Below, piece by piece: positions 33,458 through 42,365 of a stretch of 64,000 bases of DNA (positions are counted from its first letter, which is position 1; the number at the start of each line of letters is the position of its first letter). The notes under the pieces were generated by a model that saw nothing but the letters and a program-made list of their open reading frames with translations, was not told the origin of the DNA and did not search any database. Position numbers and translations under genes: made by a program. This DNA comes from Lachnospiraceae bacterium UBA7179 (lineage in GTDB: Bacteria; Bacillota; Clostridia; Lachnospirales; Lachnospiraceae), in NCBI GenBank assembly GCA_002491195.1, contig DKVL01000052.1, positions 40,081 through 104,080 of the forward strand. Reading direction: 5' to 3'.

Positions 33458-34906
33458 ATGAAGTGTCCAAAATGTCAGCATGAAAACGTTGCAGAAGCAA
33501 AGTTTTGCAGTATCTGTGGCTGCAGATTGGAATCTGTGGCGTCAAGTCCTACGACTCAGAACCAGATCTGTTCCAAGTGCGGGGCAGCGATTCAGACCGG
33601 GGCAAAGTTCTGCACAAAGTGTGGAATGCCAGTTGGCACAAAGGTGGTGCAGCCAGAGGGAAAGACCATGATCTTGTACACGCCAGAGTCAAAAGGGGCA
33701 GATGACCGTACCATAGTTTTGCCCTCAACAGTACAGACGCCTTTGCCGCCAGTTATTCCCGTTCAGGATGATATTGTACCGCCTGCTGGCAGTCAGGACA
33801 AAAAGAAGGACAAACAATCCAATGTCGGTCTGATCATCGCCGCCGTGATATTAGGCGTAGCGGCCATTGCCGGGATTGTCATCGCGCTTGTGTTTTTCCT
33901 GCCGCATGATACGGAGGTGCAAAAGAAATCCAGGAAAAGAGAGGAAACAGAGACGGAAATTGCATCAACAGAAGAGGATGCCAATGTCGATTCCATGCAG
34001 GAAATGTTGGAAAATGGACAATATACCGAACTGATCGATACATTGCTGGCGATAGACGATCTGGAATTCTATGGCGATGAGGAAACCATGCGCGAATATA
34101 TGAGACAGGCTTTGGTGGGACATATGAACGCCGCAGTCAGCGAGGCGCTGGAGCTCGCTTATGCAGGTGATTTTGAAGGGGCATTTGGCAAAATTGATGC
34201 AGAAACCGCATACAGGGACAGTCTCAAAGGACTGGGCAGGGTCTATCCCTTTACTGAGGAATCTACAGAACTGAATGCGGGAAGGGAGCAGATTACCAGC
34301 ATCTATAGTAATTACGTATATGAAAATACGCAGTCCAGGGCGGAACAGAGAGATCTGCAAGGCATGGAAACGCTGCTTAGCCAGGCGGCAGGCAGATTAT
34401 CAGAATCAGAGTATAACAGGATTTCCATTCAGGCGTATTATCTGTATGTCATCAAGATGGTGGATCAGATGCATGCAGATGGAAGAGACCATTATGTGAT
34501 CATGGATTTTATTGACGATTATTTTGAGCAGACAAACTATCATGGATATATCATGGAGTTATGGGATAACCAGAATGCGGAGTCTGGCAGGGTAAATACA
34601 TGGAAAACATCGATCACCCATGCGAATGCCGACGGATATCTGCTGCCAAACAGCGACGCAAGATATATTGACAGGAGCGAACTAGCTGGTTTCTCGCAGT
34701 TTGAACTCTATCTCGCCAGGTGGGAAATGTATGCAAGACATAACAGGATCTTTGTGGACAACGCATTAAATACATATTTTTCAAAATACAGCTGGTATCA
34801 TGGACAGGCTGATTTTATGACATTTGATGACAGCAGCCTGAATGAATATGAAAAGGGCAATATCAGGACGATTATTGAATACGAGAAATCATGCGGTTAC
34901 AGGTGA
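33458..34906 (+). CDS. Double zinc-ribbon membrane protein with YARHG domain
   Basis: 482 residues. Two zinc ribbons (CPKCQ...CSICG at 3-21 and CSKCG...CTKCG at about 38-56), a flexible linker, one TM helix (VGLIIAAVILGVAAIAGIV, about 126-148), an acidic segment, and an extracytoplasmic helical region. It ends with a YARHG-type domain (EMYARHNRIFVDNALNTYF, then SLNEYEKGNIRTIIEY). From TM to end it parallels the pseudokinase at 6782, with zinc ribbons in place of the kinase domain. TAGGAGG is the ribosome site. YARHG domains are thought to bind cell-wall or extracellular ligands; ligand unknown. Confidence 0.87.
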   Translation: MKCPKCQHENVAEAKFCSICGCRLESVASSPTTQNQICSKCGAAIQTGAKFCTKCGMPVGTKVVQPEGKTMILYTPESKGADDRTIVLPSTVQTPLPPVIPVQDDIVPPAGSQDKKKDKQSNVGLIIAAVILGVAAIAGIVIALVFFLPHDTEVQKKSRKREETETEIASTEEDANVDSMQEMLENGQYTELIDTLLAIDDLEFYGDEETMREYMRQALVGHMNAAVSEALELAYAGDFEGAFGKIDAETAYRDSLKGLGRVYPFTEESTELNAGREQITSIYSNYVYENTQSRAEQRDLQGMETLLSQAAGRLSESEYNRISIQAYYLYVIKMVDQMHADGRDHYVIMDFIDDYFEQTNYHGYIMELWDNQNAESGRVNTWKTSITHANADGYLLPNSDARYIDRSELAGFSQFELYLARWEMYARHNRIFVDNALNTYFSKYSWYHGQADFMTFDDSSLNEYEKGNIRTIIEYEKSCGYR

Positions 34907-34966
34907 TTCCGGCTTTGGCAGGAGTTATTATGATCGTAGTTCATAGAATTGCAGGAGAATATGGAA

Positions 34967-36172
34967 ATGAAAAAAAGAATGATCATAATGATTATCGGAA
35001 TAGAGGCAGTTATCATAGCTGCGGTGATCGTGCTTTTATTATATATTAACAGCGACACTGTCAGGATAAACCACCAGCTGGAACTGGCGCAGCGGTACCT
35101 GCTGGAGGAAGATTATGAGCAGGCGATTGCGGCGTTTGAGATAATCATTGAGATCGATCCTAAGAATGTGGACGCGTATCTTGGTCTGGCGGAGGCATAT
35201 GTTTCAGCAGATGAACTGGGAAATGCGATCAGAACATTGGAGAAAGCTGCAGAGCAGACTGACTCCGAAGAAGTCCTTGATATGCTCGAAATCTATACCG
35301 CCGAGATCGAACAGAGGCAGTTGGCAGCGCAGAAAGCGGCCGATATTGGCAGTACTGCAGAGGTTGCAGCCAGCATGGAGCGCGCTGCAGCAGAAACACC
35401 AGAATCGGAAACGGAAATTGCGTCCCATGGATATGAGGTTGATGATACCTTTCAGGTCTATAAGGATTTTCTGCTCAATACAGAAATTGATCAAGGAAGT
35501 GATTTCCCTATCTGGGGATATTATCTGTTTGACATGAATTTTGATGGAATCCCGGAGCTTGGTGTGCTCCATCATTCTGGCGGTTCCATGGGCGGATATT
35601 TTACGTTTTATCGATATGATGGTCAAAAAATTATTCCCGCTGTGCTGGACAAAGACGGAAATCCAGTACAGGTATCAAATTACACACAGATTCTTGCCGA
35701 CCATGACTCTGGAAAAGTATATTTTCTGAAAGAAATGTATCTCTTAAGAGGAAATGAAAACGGCACGTATGGATATATCAGGGAAATAACAAATGAAAAC
35801 GGTATTTTGCATTGCAATAATCTGTTAAAACTAGAAGTTGCTTGCGACTTCGATGCGGAAATAGCTTATGAAATACAGCATGATCGGGAAGATGATTTTT
35901 TGTCTGACAAGTTAGCCGCGGAGTATTTGGTCACAGAGTCTTATGCTGGCGGAGCGTGGGAGCAAATACTTCCAGAGGAATATCTGGCACGGAAAAGGGA
36001 AATGATCCCGGAAGAAAATTCATTTGTGGACATTCGCAACACAGATGCATATGTTTTATTATGCGATTCTGTGTATGAGTTGATGGACGACGATTGGAAT
36101 TTTCATAATCGACGAATGACAGAAGAGGAAATTGACACATTATTTGAAAAATTTTATGCGGAGAAACAGTGA
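34967..36172 (+). CDS. TM-TPR paralogue 6 with unique C-terminal domain
   Basis: 401 residues from ATG 34967 (AGGAG 9 nt upstream; ATG 34961 sits too close, TTG 34949 too far). Shared anchor and TPR, then a C-terminal domain of about 240 residues with a calcium-loop-like DMNFDGIPELGVLHHSGG followed by YFTFYRYDGQKIIPA, as in Lachnospiraceae surface lipoproteins with FG-GAP-like strands. The rest (REITNENGILHCNN to the end) is unassigned. It is the last member of the array; unlike copies 3-5 it has no lipase-tail remnant in front. Confidence 0.86.
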   Translation: MKKRMIIMIIGIEAVIIAAVIVLLLYINSDTVRINHQLELAQRYLLEEDYEQAIAAFEIIIEIDPKNVDAYLGLAEAYVSADELGNAIRTLEKAAEQTDSEEVLDMLEIYTAEIEQRQLAAQKAADIGSTAEVAASMERAAAETPESETEIASHGYEVDDTFQVYKDFLLNTEIDQGSDFPIWGYYLFDMNFDGIPELGVLHHSGGSMGGYFTFYRYDGQKIIPAVLDKDGNPVQVSNYTQILADHDSGKVYFLKEMYLLRGNENGTYGYIREITNENGILHCNNLLKLEVACDFDAEIAYEIQHDREDDFLSDKLAAEYLVTESYAGGAWEQILPEEYLARKREMIPEENSFVDIRNTDAYVLLCDSVYELMDDDWNFHNRRMTEEEIDTLFEKFYAEKQ

Positions 36173-36364
36173 TATTGAAACCGAAAAGATTTTCTAAATT
36201 TGCAGTTCCATTCATTCTTATGTTGTGAAAAAAGCTAGAAAGCAATTCATTCCAAACAGGGGAAAGTGTTCTTTGCATGAAGTGCATAAACCGTCCAAGG
36301 AAAAAGATTAGAAAATATGGTTTTACATTTAAGGGAAAAGAGTGCCTGATTGGATAAATATTGT

Positions 36365-36401
36365 CTCATAATTTGATGTGATATTCGACACACGTTAAAA
36401 T
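36365..36401 (+). promoter_or_regulatory. Distal promoter with CTCATAATTTGA box
   Basis: TTGATG (36373-36378), 17 nt, TAAAAT (36396-36401). The -35 overlaps CTCATAATTTGA (36365-36376), identical to the box at 21284-21295. Confidence 0.55.
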
Positions 36402-36415
36402 GTCTAATAATTTTG

Positions 36416-36444
36416 TTGGAAGTGACGGTAAATAATGGTATAAT
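36416..36444 (+). promoter_or_regulatory. Proximal promoter of the chemotaxis gene
   Basis: TTGGAA (36416-36421), 17 nt, TATAAT (36439-36444), 42 bp upstream of the GTG start. Confidence 0.75.
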
Positions 36445-36485
36445 AGGAACGTAATCACAAAAAATGTGCGAAAGAAGGGAAAAAT

Positions 36486-38180
36486 GTGTTAGAAAATCTA
36501 AATATTTCAGAGCGGCTTGGAAAATCCTATATAATTGTGACACTGATGACAGGTGCGGCGGCAGTTGTCGGGGTGATTGTCCTGATTATCATGGCCAATC
36601 AGTATTCGAGGGCATTGGTCCAGTACGGATTCTCGCAGGGGGATATCGGGAGGGCGATGGAATGTCTCTCGGATACCAGGTCGTCAACAAGGGCGGCGAT
36701 AGGGTATAGTGACGAGCAGATGATCCGGAAATCGATTGTTTCCCATGATGAGAGTAAAGAAGAGTGCAGGCAATTTTTGGAGGCGATGAAAGCAACGCTC
36801 ACGACCAAAACCGAAGAAGAAATGTATGAAGCAGTGATAAAAAGCGTCAATGCCTACTGGGAAATCGATGAGCAGGTGATTTCACTGGGGGCTACCACAG
36901 AGGCAGAGGCATCGAAACAGGCACAGACTCTGGCCATAGAGAAGCTTGGGGTCGCTTACGAGGCTGCCGATGAAGCTCTGGAGGCTCTGATGGACCGGAA
37001 TGTGACACAGGGCAATTCGCTCTCGAAGACCCTTTCGACACTCAGCGTGGTATTTACGGTTCTGATCATTATCGTGATCGTGGCGGCGGTGGTTTATGCG
37101 CTGAACCTTGGGAAGAAGATCGCAAGGGGAATTGTGCAGCCGATGGATGCGTTGATCGAACGGTTCAGGACATTTGCAAACGGCGATCTGTCCGCACCGT
37201 TTCCGGAAGTGAAATCACAGGATGAAATCGCGGAGATGATTCGCGAGGCCGGTGATATGGCTTCTGTGCTAAATACCATTATCAATGATGCGGGTATGGT
37301 TCTGGGTGAGATGGCATCGGGAAATTACGCGGTGAAATCCCAGGCAAGGGACAGGTACACGGGGGATTTTGAGCGGCTTTATGATTCCATGCGGCAGATG
37401 CGCGACCAGATGACAGCGACGCTAAATTCCATCAGTGAGGCGTCCGAGCAGGTATCCGCAGGCGCCGAAAATCTTTCCGATGCTTCACAGAGTCTTGCGG
37501 AGGGTGCCACGGACCAGGCCGGTTCTGTTGAGGAAATCCAGGCAACCATTACGTCGATCACGGAGAACATACAGATATTTGCCAATGCGGCGAGCGGTTC
37601 GTATGAACAGGCGAAAATATATGCGGAAGAGGCGGTCGGCAGCCGGTCTGAGATGAATGCGATGGTGGATACGATGAACCGCATCAATGAGACTTCAAGA
37701 AGAATAGAAAACATTATTTCCGAGATCGAGGATATTGCGTCACAGACCAATCTTTTGTCACTGAATGCTTCAATAGAGGCGGCGAGGGCGGGTGAGGCCG
37801 GAAGAGGGTTCTCTGTCGTGGCAGACCAGATTCGTCAGCTTGCAGAGCAGAGTACGCGCTCCGCAGTCGATACAAGGGAACTGATAGAGGGCTCGCTCAA
37901 GGAAATTGTCGAGGGAAACAAGGCGGCAGGAAAAGTGGCGGAGTCTATTGAGAAGGTAGTGGACGGAATTCAGCAGATTGCGGAAGCAGCCAAAGGGGCA
38001 AGCGCAATGGCAGCGGAGCAGGCGAAGGCGATGGTACAGGCGGAGCAGGGAATCAACCAGGTTTCAGAGATCGTGCAGTCCAATTCGGCGACTGCGCAGG
38101 AATGTTCCGCTACAAGTGAAGAGCTTTCGGCCCAGGCTGTCACGCTGAATGAGCTGATCAGCCAGTTTGTTCTTTCGTAG
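36486..38180 (+). CDS. Methyl-accepting chemotaxis protein
   Basis: 564 residues from a GTG start (AAGGGA 6 nt upstream; the ATG two bases earlier hits a stop). TM1 is at about 16-37, a four-helix-type ligand domain (about 40-180) follows, TM2 at about 184-206, HAMP at about 207-262, and a long cytoplasmic signalling hairpin whose tip IEDIASQTNLLSLNASIEAARAGEAGRGFSV contacts CheA/CheW. The ligand domain resembles small helical-bundle sensor domains; ligand unknown. No che genes are nearby. It lacks the C-terminal pentapeptide used for CheR docking in enteric bacteria. It stands alone between two decayed spacers. Confidence 0.94.
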   Translation: MLENLNISERLGKSYIIVTLMTGAAAVVGVIVLIIMANQYSRALVQYGFSQGDIGRAMECLSDTRSSTRAAIGYSDEQMIRKSIVSHDESKEECRQFLEAMKATLTTKTEEEMYEAVIKSVNAYWEIDEQVISLGATTEAEASKQAQTLAIEKLGVAYEAADEALEALMDRNVTQGNSLSKTLSTLSVVFTVLIIIVIVAAVVYALNLGKKIARGIVQPMDALIERFRTFANGDLSAPFPEVKSQDEIAEMIREAGDMASVLNTIINDAGMVLGEMASGNYAVKSQARDRYTGDFERLYDSMRQMRDQMTATLNSISEASEQVSAGAENLSDASQSLAEGATDQAGSVEEIQATITSITENIQIFANAASGSYEQAKIYAEEAVGSRSEMNAMVDTMNRINETSRRIENIISEIEDIASQTNLLSLNASIEAARAGEAGRGFSVVADQIRQLAEQSTRSAVDTRELIEGSLKEIVEGNKAAGKVAESIEKVVDGIQQIAEAAKGASAMAAEQAKAMVQAEQGINQVSEIVQSNSATAQECSATSEELSAQAVTLNELISQFVLS

Positions 38181-38205
38181 ACAGCAGATGGGTTATGCCG
38201 ATTCA

Positions 38206-38245
38206 TATCGCCTCTTAGGGGAGACTGTCCCCCTAAGAGGCGATA
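38206..38245. terminator. Perfect 16-bp hairpin
   Basis: TATCGCCTCTTAGGGG (38206-38221) pairs perfectly with CCCCTAAGAGGCGATA (38230-38245) around an 8-nt loop. There is no T-tract on either side, so it is either a terminator needing a factor or a remnant of a mobile repeat. It lies 25 bp after the chemotaxis gene. Confidence 0.6.
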
Positions 38246-38570
38246 CATGGATTACCTGACGACAAACCAGGCAACAGACCATGGGTTTGGGCTGGGACTG
38301 ATGGTTGAACTTGCCGGAATGTTTGAGATCACATCCAATAGGAAAGCGGATTTGGCCGTTATGATGTTATGCTGACACCCACAAACAGGGAAAAAGACAT
38401 CTGGCGCAGACTGTTGCGAATGCCCATTCCCAGATTGATGAAAAGTTGTATGATACCAAACTGATCGCAAATGGGGTTTTCCCCGGAGCAGATTGGATAA
38501 ATATTATCTTACGATTCTCGAAATGGAAACCATGCGCGGTGTTTTTTCATTTTTTTTTTACTTTTATGCG
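38246..38570. other. Non-coding region with possible decayed coding sequence
   Basis: A 42-codon frame from ATG 38247 (DYLTTNQATDHGFGLGLMVE) stops, and a different frame then reads VANAHSQIDEKLYDTKLIAN and on. This looks like one frameshifted old gene, but I cannot name the family. A short T9 run (near 38551-38559) precedes the citrate synthase promoter. Confidence 0.4.
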
Positions 38571-38571
38571 C

Positions 38572-38600
38572 TTGTGATGTGCCGGAATTTACAGTATAAT
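38572..38600 (+). promoter_or_regulatory. Promoter of citrate synthase
   Basis: TTGTGA (38572-38577), 17 nt, TATAAT (38595-38600), 54 bp upstream of the start codon. Confidence 0.8.
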
Positions 38601-38654
38601 ATGAAATGAGATATTATAAAAATGAGAAAATTAAAGTAAGAAAGGGTGTTGTAA

Positions 38655-40073
38655 ATGGGATTAAAGAGTGACGAGAGTATCAAGGAGTTTACGCATAAAT
38701 ATTCAAAAGTATGTGTAGACAACAACGCCATTGATCCAGATTTGTTTGATGAATACGGCGTAAAGAGAGGTCTGCGTGACAAGAATGGGAAAGGAGTGCT
38801 TTCCGGGCTTACCAATATCTCACTGATCAAATCATCAGAGGAGATCGACGGAAAGAGCGTTCCCTGTGACGGACAGTTATACTACAGAGGTTATAATATT
38901 TTTGATCTGGTAAGAGGTTTTCAGAGTGAAGACCGGTTTGGTTTTGATGAGTGTGCATATCTGTTGTTGTTTGGAAATCTTCCAAATAAGGATCAGTTGA
39001 TGGAATTTAAGAAGACACTGGGATACAGTATGACGCTTCCCACGAATTTCGTGAGGGATGTCATCATGAAGGCACCGAGCCATGATATTATGAACTCGCT
39101 GACGAAGAGCGTGCTGACACTCGCGTCATATGACGACAGTGTGACAGATATGTCACTGGATAACGTGCTCCGACAGAGCCTGATGTTGATCAGTGTATTT
39201 CCGATGCTTTCCGTATATGGATATCATGCATACAATCATTACGAGTGCGATGAGAGCCTGTATATACATAGACCGGATCCAAGACTTTCTACTGCGGAGA
39301 ATCTGCTCAGAATGTTGAGACCGGATATGTCTTACACGCCGACGGAGGCAAAGGTTCTGGATGCGGCGCTTGTGCTGCACATGGAGCATGGCGGCGGAAA
39401 TAATTCTACATTTACAACCAGAGTTGTCACCAGTGCAGGTTCAGACACATATTCTGTCATTGCGGCGGCACTTTCCTCGCTGAAAGGACCAAAGCATGGC
39501 GGGGCAAACATCAAGGTTGTGCAGATGATGGAGGATCTGCGGAGAAATGTGGACGACACGACGGATGAAGACCAGGTGCGCCAGTATCTGTACCGGCTGT
39601 TGAACAAGGAGGCTTTTGACAGGAGCGGTCTGATTTATGGTATGGGACATGCAGTTTATTCGATTTCTGATCCAAGGGCAAAGGTTTTTAAGTCCTTTGT
39701 GGAGAAACTTGCCAACGAGAAGAAGCACCACAAAGATTTTGAATTGTATTCTATGATCGAGCGGCTGGCGCCGGAGGTTATTGCAGAGAAGTGCAGGATT
39801 TATAAGGGTGTCAGCGCAAATGTCGATTTCTACAGTGGATTTGTGTACAGTATGCTTGATATTCCGATGGAGCTGTTTACACCGATCTTTGCGATTGCAC
39901 GTATTGTCGGCTGGAGTGCGCACCGTATGGAAGAGTTGATCAATGTCGACAAGATTATCAGACCAGCATACAAGAGTATCGCGGTTCTGAGACCATATGA
40001 GACGCTCAAGGACAGGTCAACACCCAAATTGGATGGCCAGGACAAAAAGGTATATAAACTTCCTATGAACTAA
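38655..40073 (+). CDS. gltA: Citrate synthase
   Basis: 472 residues, condensing oxaloacetate and acetyl-CoA to citrate in the cytosol. Family landmarks are LYYRGYNIFDLV, the first active-site His region MEHGGGNNSTFTTRVVTSAGSD, the GPKHGGAN segment, YGMGHAVYSISDPRA (second His), and the catalytic Asp in VDFYSGFVY. It has about 40 extra residues at the N-terminus compared with the shortest bacterial type, as seen in Clostridia. It is a single-gene unit with its own promoter and terminator. 2-methylcitrate synthase activity cannot be excluded, but no prp genes are present. Confidence 0.95.
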   Translation: MGLKSDESIKEFTHKYSKVCVDNNAIDPDLFDEYGVKRGLRDKNGKGVLSGLTNISLIKSSEEIDGKSVPCDGQLYYRGYNIFDLVRGFQSEDRFGFDECAYLLLFGNLPNKDQLMEFKKTLGYSMTLPTNFVRDVIMKAPSHDIMNSLTKSVLTLASYDDSVTDMSLDNVLRQSLMLISVFPMLSVYGYHAYNHYECDESLYIHRPDPRLSTAENLLRMLRPDMSYTPTEAKVLDAALVLHMEHGGGNNSTFTTRVVTSAGSDTYSVIAAALSSLKGPKHGGANIKVVQMMEDLRRNVDDTTDEDQVRQYLYRLLNKEAFDRSGLIYGMGHAVYSISDPRAKVFKSFVEKLANEKKHHKDFELYSMIERLAPEVIAEKCRIYKGVSANVDFYSGFVYSMLDIPMELFTPIFAIARIVGWSAHRMEELINVDKIIRPAYKSIAVLRPYETLKDRSTPKLDGQDKKVYKLPMN

Positions 40074-40097
40074 AAGGAAAAAAAATCTAAAAAGATA

Positions 40098-40126
40098 TTG
40101 CTTTTTGTAAGGTGTGGTGTTAGAAT
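40098..40126 (+). promoter_or_regulatory. Possible promoter directly before a terminator
   Basis: TTGCTT (40098-40103), 17 nt, TAGAAT (40121-40126). Transcription from here would end at 40157-40190, giving an RNA of about 55 nt. Confidence 0.35.
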
Positions 40127-40156
40127 AGATATAAGTTAAATGATGCTAGATGATAA

Positions 40157-40190
40157 AGAGTGGACTTGCGAGTCCACTCTTTCTATATGT
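40157..40190 (+). terminator. Intrinsic terminator of citrate synthase
   Basis: A perfect 10-bp stem AGAGTGGACT/AGTCCACTCT with a TGCG loop, followed by TTCTAT. Confidence 0.85.
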
Positions 40191-40304
40191 CATATGTACA
40201 CAACGATATATGCCATTACATGACGCATCGAAGATACGCGAGTAGGTTAGAAGAGTGTTTTCCTGCTCAAGGAATGATCTTAATATTTGACAAGAGGTGG
40301 AGGA

Positions 40305-40781
40305 ATGGCGAAAAAGGATTCGTATGAAGCACGCACAGAGGCACTGCTTGGGCCAATTGTGGCGGCAAACGGCTGCGAGATATATGATGTTGAGTATGTG
40401 AAAGAAGGGAGCGACTGGTATCTGAGGGCTTATATCGACAAACCGGAGGGCGTGAACATTGTTGACTGTGAGAATGTCAGCCGTGCTTTATCGGAAAAGC
40501 TTGACGAGGAGGATTTTATAGCGGAGGCCTATATATTGGAAGTGTCCAGTCCAGGACTTGGCCGGGCGCTCAGAAAGGATAGACATTTGGAGAAGAGCCT
40601 TGGCGAGGAGGTAGAGGTGAAAACCTACAAGCCGATTGGGCGGCAAAAGGAGTTTATTGGTATTCTCAAAGCATTTGACAAGGATACTGTCATAATAGAA
40701 ACAGAAAATAATTCAGAGACAAAGGATATGGTCTTTGCCAGATCTGATATAGCGATTATCAGATTGACACTGGATTTTTAG
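40305..40781 (+). CDS. rimP: Ribosome maturation factor RimP
   Basis: 158 residues from ATG 40305, with GAGGTGGAGG just upstream; a TTG at 40287 would add six residues without need. RimP assists 30S subunit assembly. Landmarks: N-terminal IYDVEYVKEGSDWYLRAYIDKPEG, then VEVSSPGLGR-like VSSPGLGRALR, and a C-terminal Sm-like barrel (GILKAFDKDTVIIET). It is the first gene of the rimP-nusA-infB cluster, as usual in Firmicutes. Confidence 0.95.
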   Translation: MAKKDSYEARTEALLGPIVAANGCEIYDVEYVKEGSDWYLRAYIDKPEGVNIVDCENVSRALSEKLDEEDFIAEAYILEVSSPGLGRALRKDRHLEKSLGEEVEVKTYKPIGRQKEFIGILKAFDKDTVIIETENNSETKDMVFARSDIAIIRLTLDF

Positions 40782-40802
40782 TTTTAGGAGGGTAAAGGAA
40801 AA

Positions 40803-42098
40803 ATGAATAAAGAATTAATGGAAGCGCTTAATATTCTTGAGAAGGAGAAGGAGATCAGCAAGGAGACTCTCTTTGAAGCGATTGAGAATTCCCTTCTGAC
40901 CGCCTGCAAGAATCATTTTGGGAAAGCAGATAATGTCACTGTTCAGATCGACAGGGAGACCTGTGATTTTATGGTATATGCCACGAAAGAGATTGTGGCG
41001 ACTTACGATGAGGTTGAGGATGAAGTTACCCAGATCTGTATTGACGATGCAATCCAGCTTTCAAAAAATGCAGTGGTCGGGGATACGATCAATATAGAGA
41101 TCAAATCAAAGGAGTTTGGACGTATTGCGACGCAGAATGCCAAGAATGTAATTTTGCAGAAGATACGCGAGGAGGAGAGAAGCGTCGTCTACAATCAGTT
41201 CTTCGAGAAAGAGAAAGATGTAGTGACAGGTATCGTGCAGCGCTACATCGGCAGAAATATCAGTATCAATCTCGGAAAGGCAGATGCGATGCTCAACGAG
41301 GCTGAACAGGTAAAGGGTGAGGAATTTAAGCCGACAGAGCGTATCAAGGTATATATCCTGGAGGTAAAAAACACACCGAAGGGGCCTAGAATCCTGGTCA
41401 GCAGAACGCATCCGGAACTTGTCAAGAGGCTTTTTGAGGCGGAGGTTACGGAGATTAAGGACGGCACTGTTGAGATTATGAGTATTGCCAGGGAGGCGGG
41501 AAGCCGCACGAAACTTGCAGTCAGAACGAACAATCCTAACGTTGATGCGGTGGGGGCATGTGTCGGCATGAACGGCGCCAGGGTGAATGCGATTGTCGAG
41601 GAGCTTCGCGGTGAGAAAATTGATATTGTCAACTGGGATGAAAATCCTGGAAACTTTATACAAAACGCCCTTTCTCCTGCCAAGATCGTGGCAGTGTTTG
41701 CTGATCCTGACGAAAAGACGGCAAAGGTTGTTGTTCCGGATTACCAGCTTTCGCTTGCAATCGGTAAAGAGGGACAGAACGCAAGACTTGCGGCACGGCT
41801 GACAGGTTATAAGATCGATATCAAGTCGGAGACGCAGGCGAAGGATGCAGAAGGATTCCGTTATGAGGATTATATGTATGATGAGGACGGAGACGTTTAC
41901 TACGAGGAAGAATACGAAGAGGGTGAATACGAGGACAGTGAGTATGCTGACTCTGAGTATGAGTCCGAAGATGCCAGGTACGAAGAAGAGGGATCCGAAG
42001 ATACTGAATATGAGGAAGAACAGTCTGGAGAAAGTGCGTATGACAATTCAGAATCGAAGGTAGAGGACGATTCCTGCGAGGAGGAGAAAGAGGAGTAA
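40803..42098 (+). CDS. nusA: Transcription termination/antitermination factor NusA, with acidic tail
   Basis: 431 residues. The N-terminal RNA-polymerase-binding domain (1-125), S1 domain (about 135-200, VVTGIVQRYIGRNISINLG), KH1 (VGMNGARVNAIVEELRGEKIDIV) and KH2 (LAIGKEGQNARLAARLTGYKIDI) are complete. After about residue 350 comes a tail of some 80 residues dominated by Glu, Asp, Tyr and Ser (YEEEYEEGEYEDSEYADSEY type), in place of the acidic repeats of E. coli NusA. TAGGAGGG is the ribosome site. It is directly abutted by ylxR. Confidence 0.96.
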   Translation: MNKELMEALNILEKEKEISKETLFEAIENSLLTACKNHFGKADNVTVQIDRETCDFMVYATKEIVATYDEVEDEVTQICIDDAIQLSKNAVVGDTINIEIKSKEFGRIATQNAKNVILQKIREEERSVVYNQFFEKEKDVVTGIVQRYIGRNISINLGKADAMLNEAEQVKGEEFKPTERIKVYILEVKNTPKGPRILVSRTHPELVKRLFEAEVTEIKDGTVEIMSIAREAGSRTKLAVRTNNPNVDAVGACVGMNGARVNAIVEELRGEKIDIVNWDENPGNFIQNALSPAKIVAVFADPDEKTAKVVVPDYQLSLAIGKEGQNARLAARLTGYKIDIKSETQAKDAEGFRYEDYMYDEDGDVYYEEEYEEGEYEDSEYADSEYESEDARYEEEGSEDTEYEEEQSGESAYDNSESKVEDDSCEEEKEE

Positions 42099-42365
42099 AT
42101 GGCGAAAAAGATTCCGTTAAGACAGTGTATCGGCTGCGGTGAGATGAAGAGTAAGAAAGAAATGCTTCGCGTTCTGCGCACGGAGGATCAGGGCATTATT
42201 CTGGATACGACGGGCAGAAAAAATGGCAGGGGCGCTTACATATGCCCGAATCCGGAGTGCATGAAGAAAGCGAGAAAGTCAAGAGGGCTTGACAGGGCAT
42301 TTAAGATGCCGGTACCTGATGAGATATATGACAGTCTGACAAAGGAGATCGAGTTATTTGAATGA
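42099..42365 (+). CDS. rnpM: YlxR/RnpM family RNA-binding protein
   Basis: 88 residues with the family pattern LRQCIGCGEMKSKKEMLRV, then TGRKNGRGAYICPNPECMKKA, where the Cys pairs shape the fold. YlxR (RnpM) binds RNase P RNA in B. subtilis and lowers its activity. The ATG follows the nusA stop with no gap, and the ribosome site lies in the acidic coding tail of nusA (GAGGAGGAG). It overlaps the next gene by 8 bp. Confidence 0.93.
   Translation: MAKKIPLRQCIGCGEMKSKKEMLRVLRTEDQGIILDTTGRKNGRGAYICPNPECMKKARKSRGLDRAFKMPVPDEIYDSLTKEIELFE

Larger units (their letters stand above)
36173..36485 (+). other. Intergenic region with two promoters
   Basis: No gene is visible. Two promoters occupy the right half (36365-36401 and 36416-36444). 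At 36349-36370 the sequence GATTGGATAAATATTGTCT is nearly repeated at 38491-38509, on the other side of the chemotaxis gene. Confidence 0.7.
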
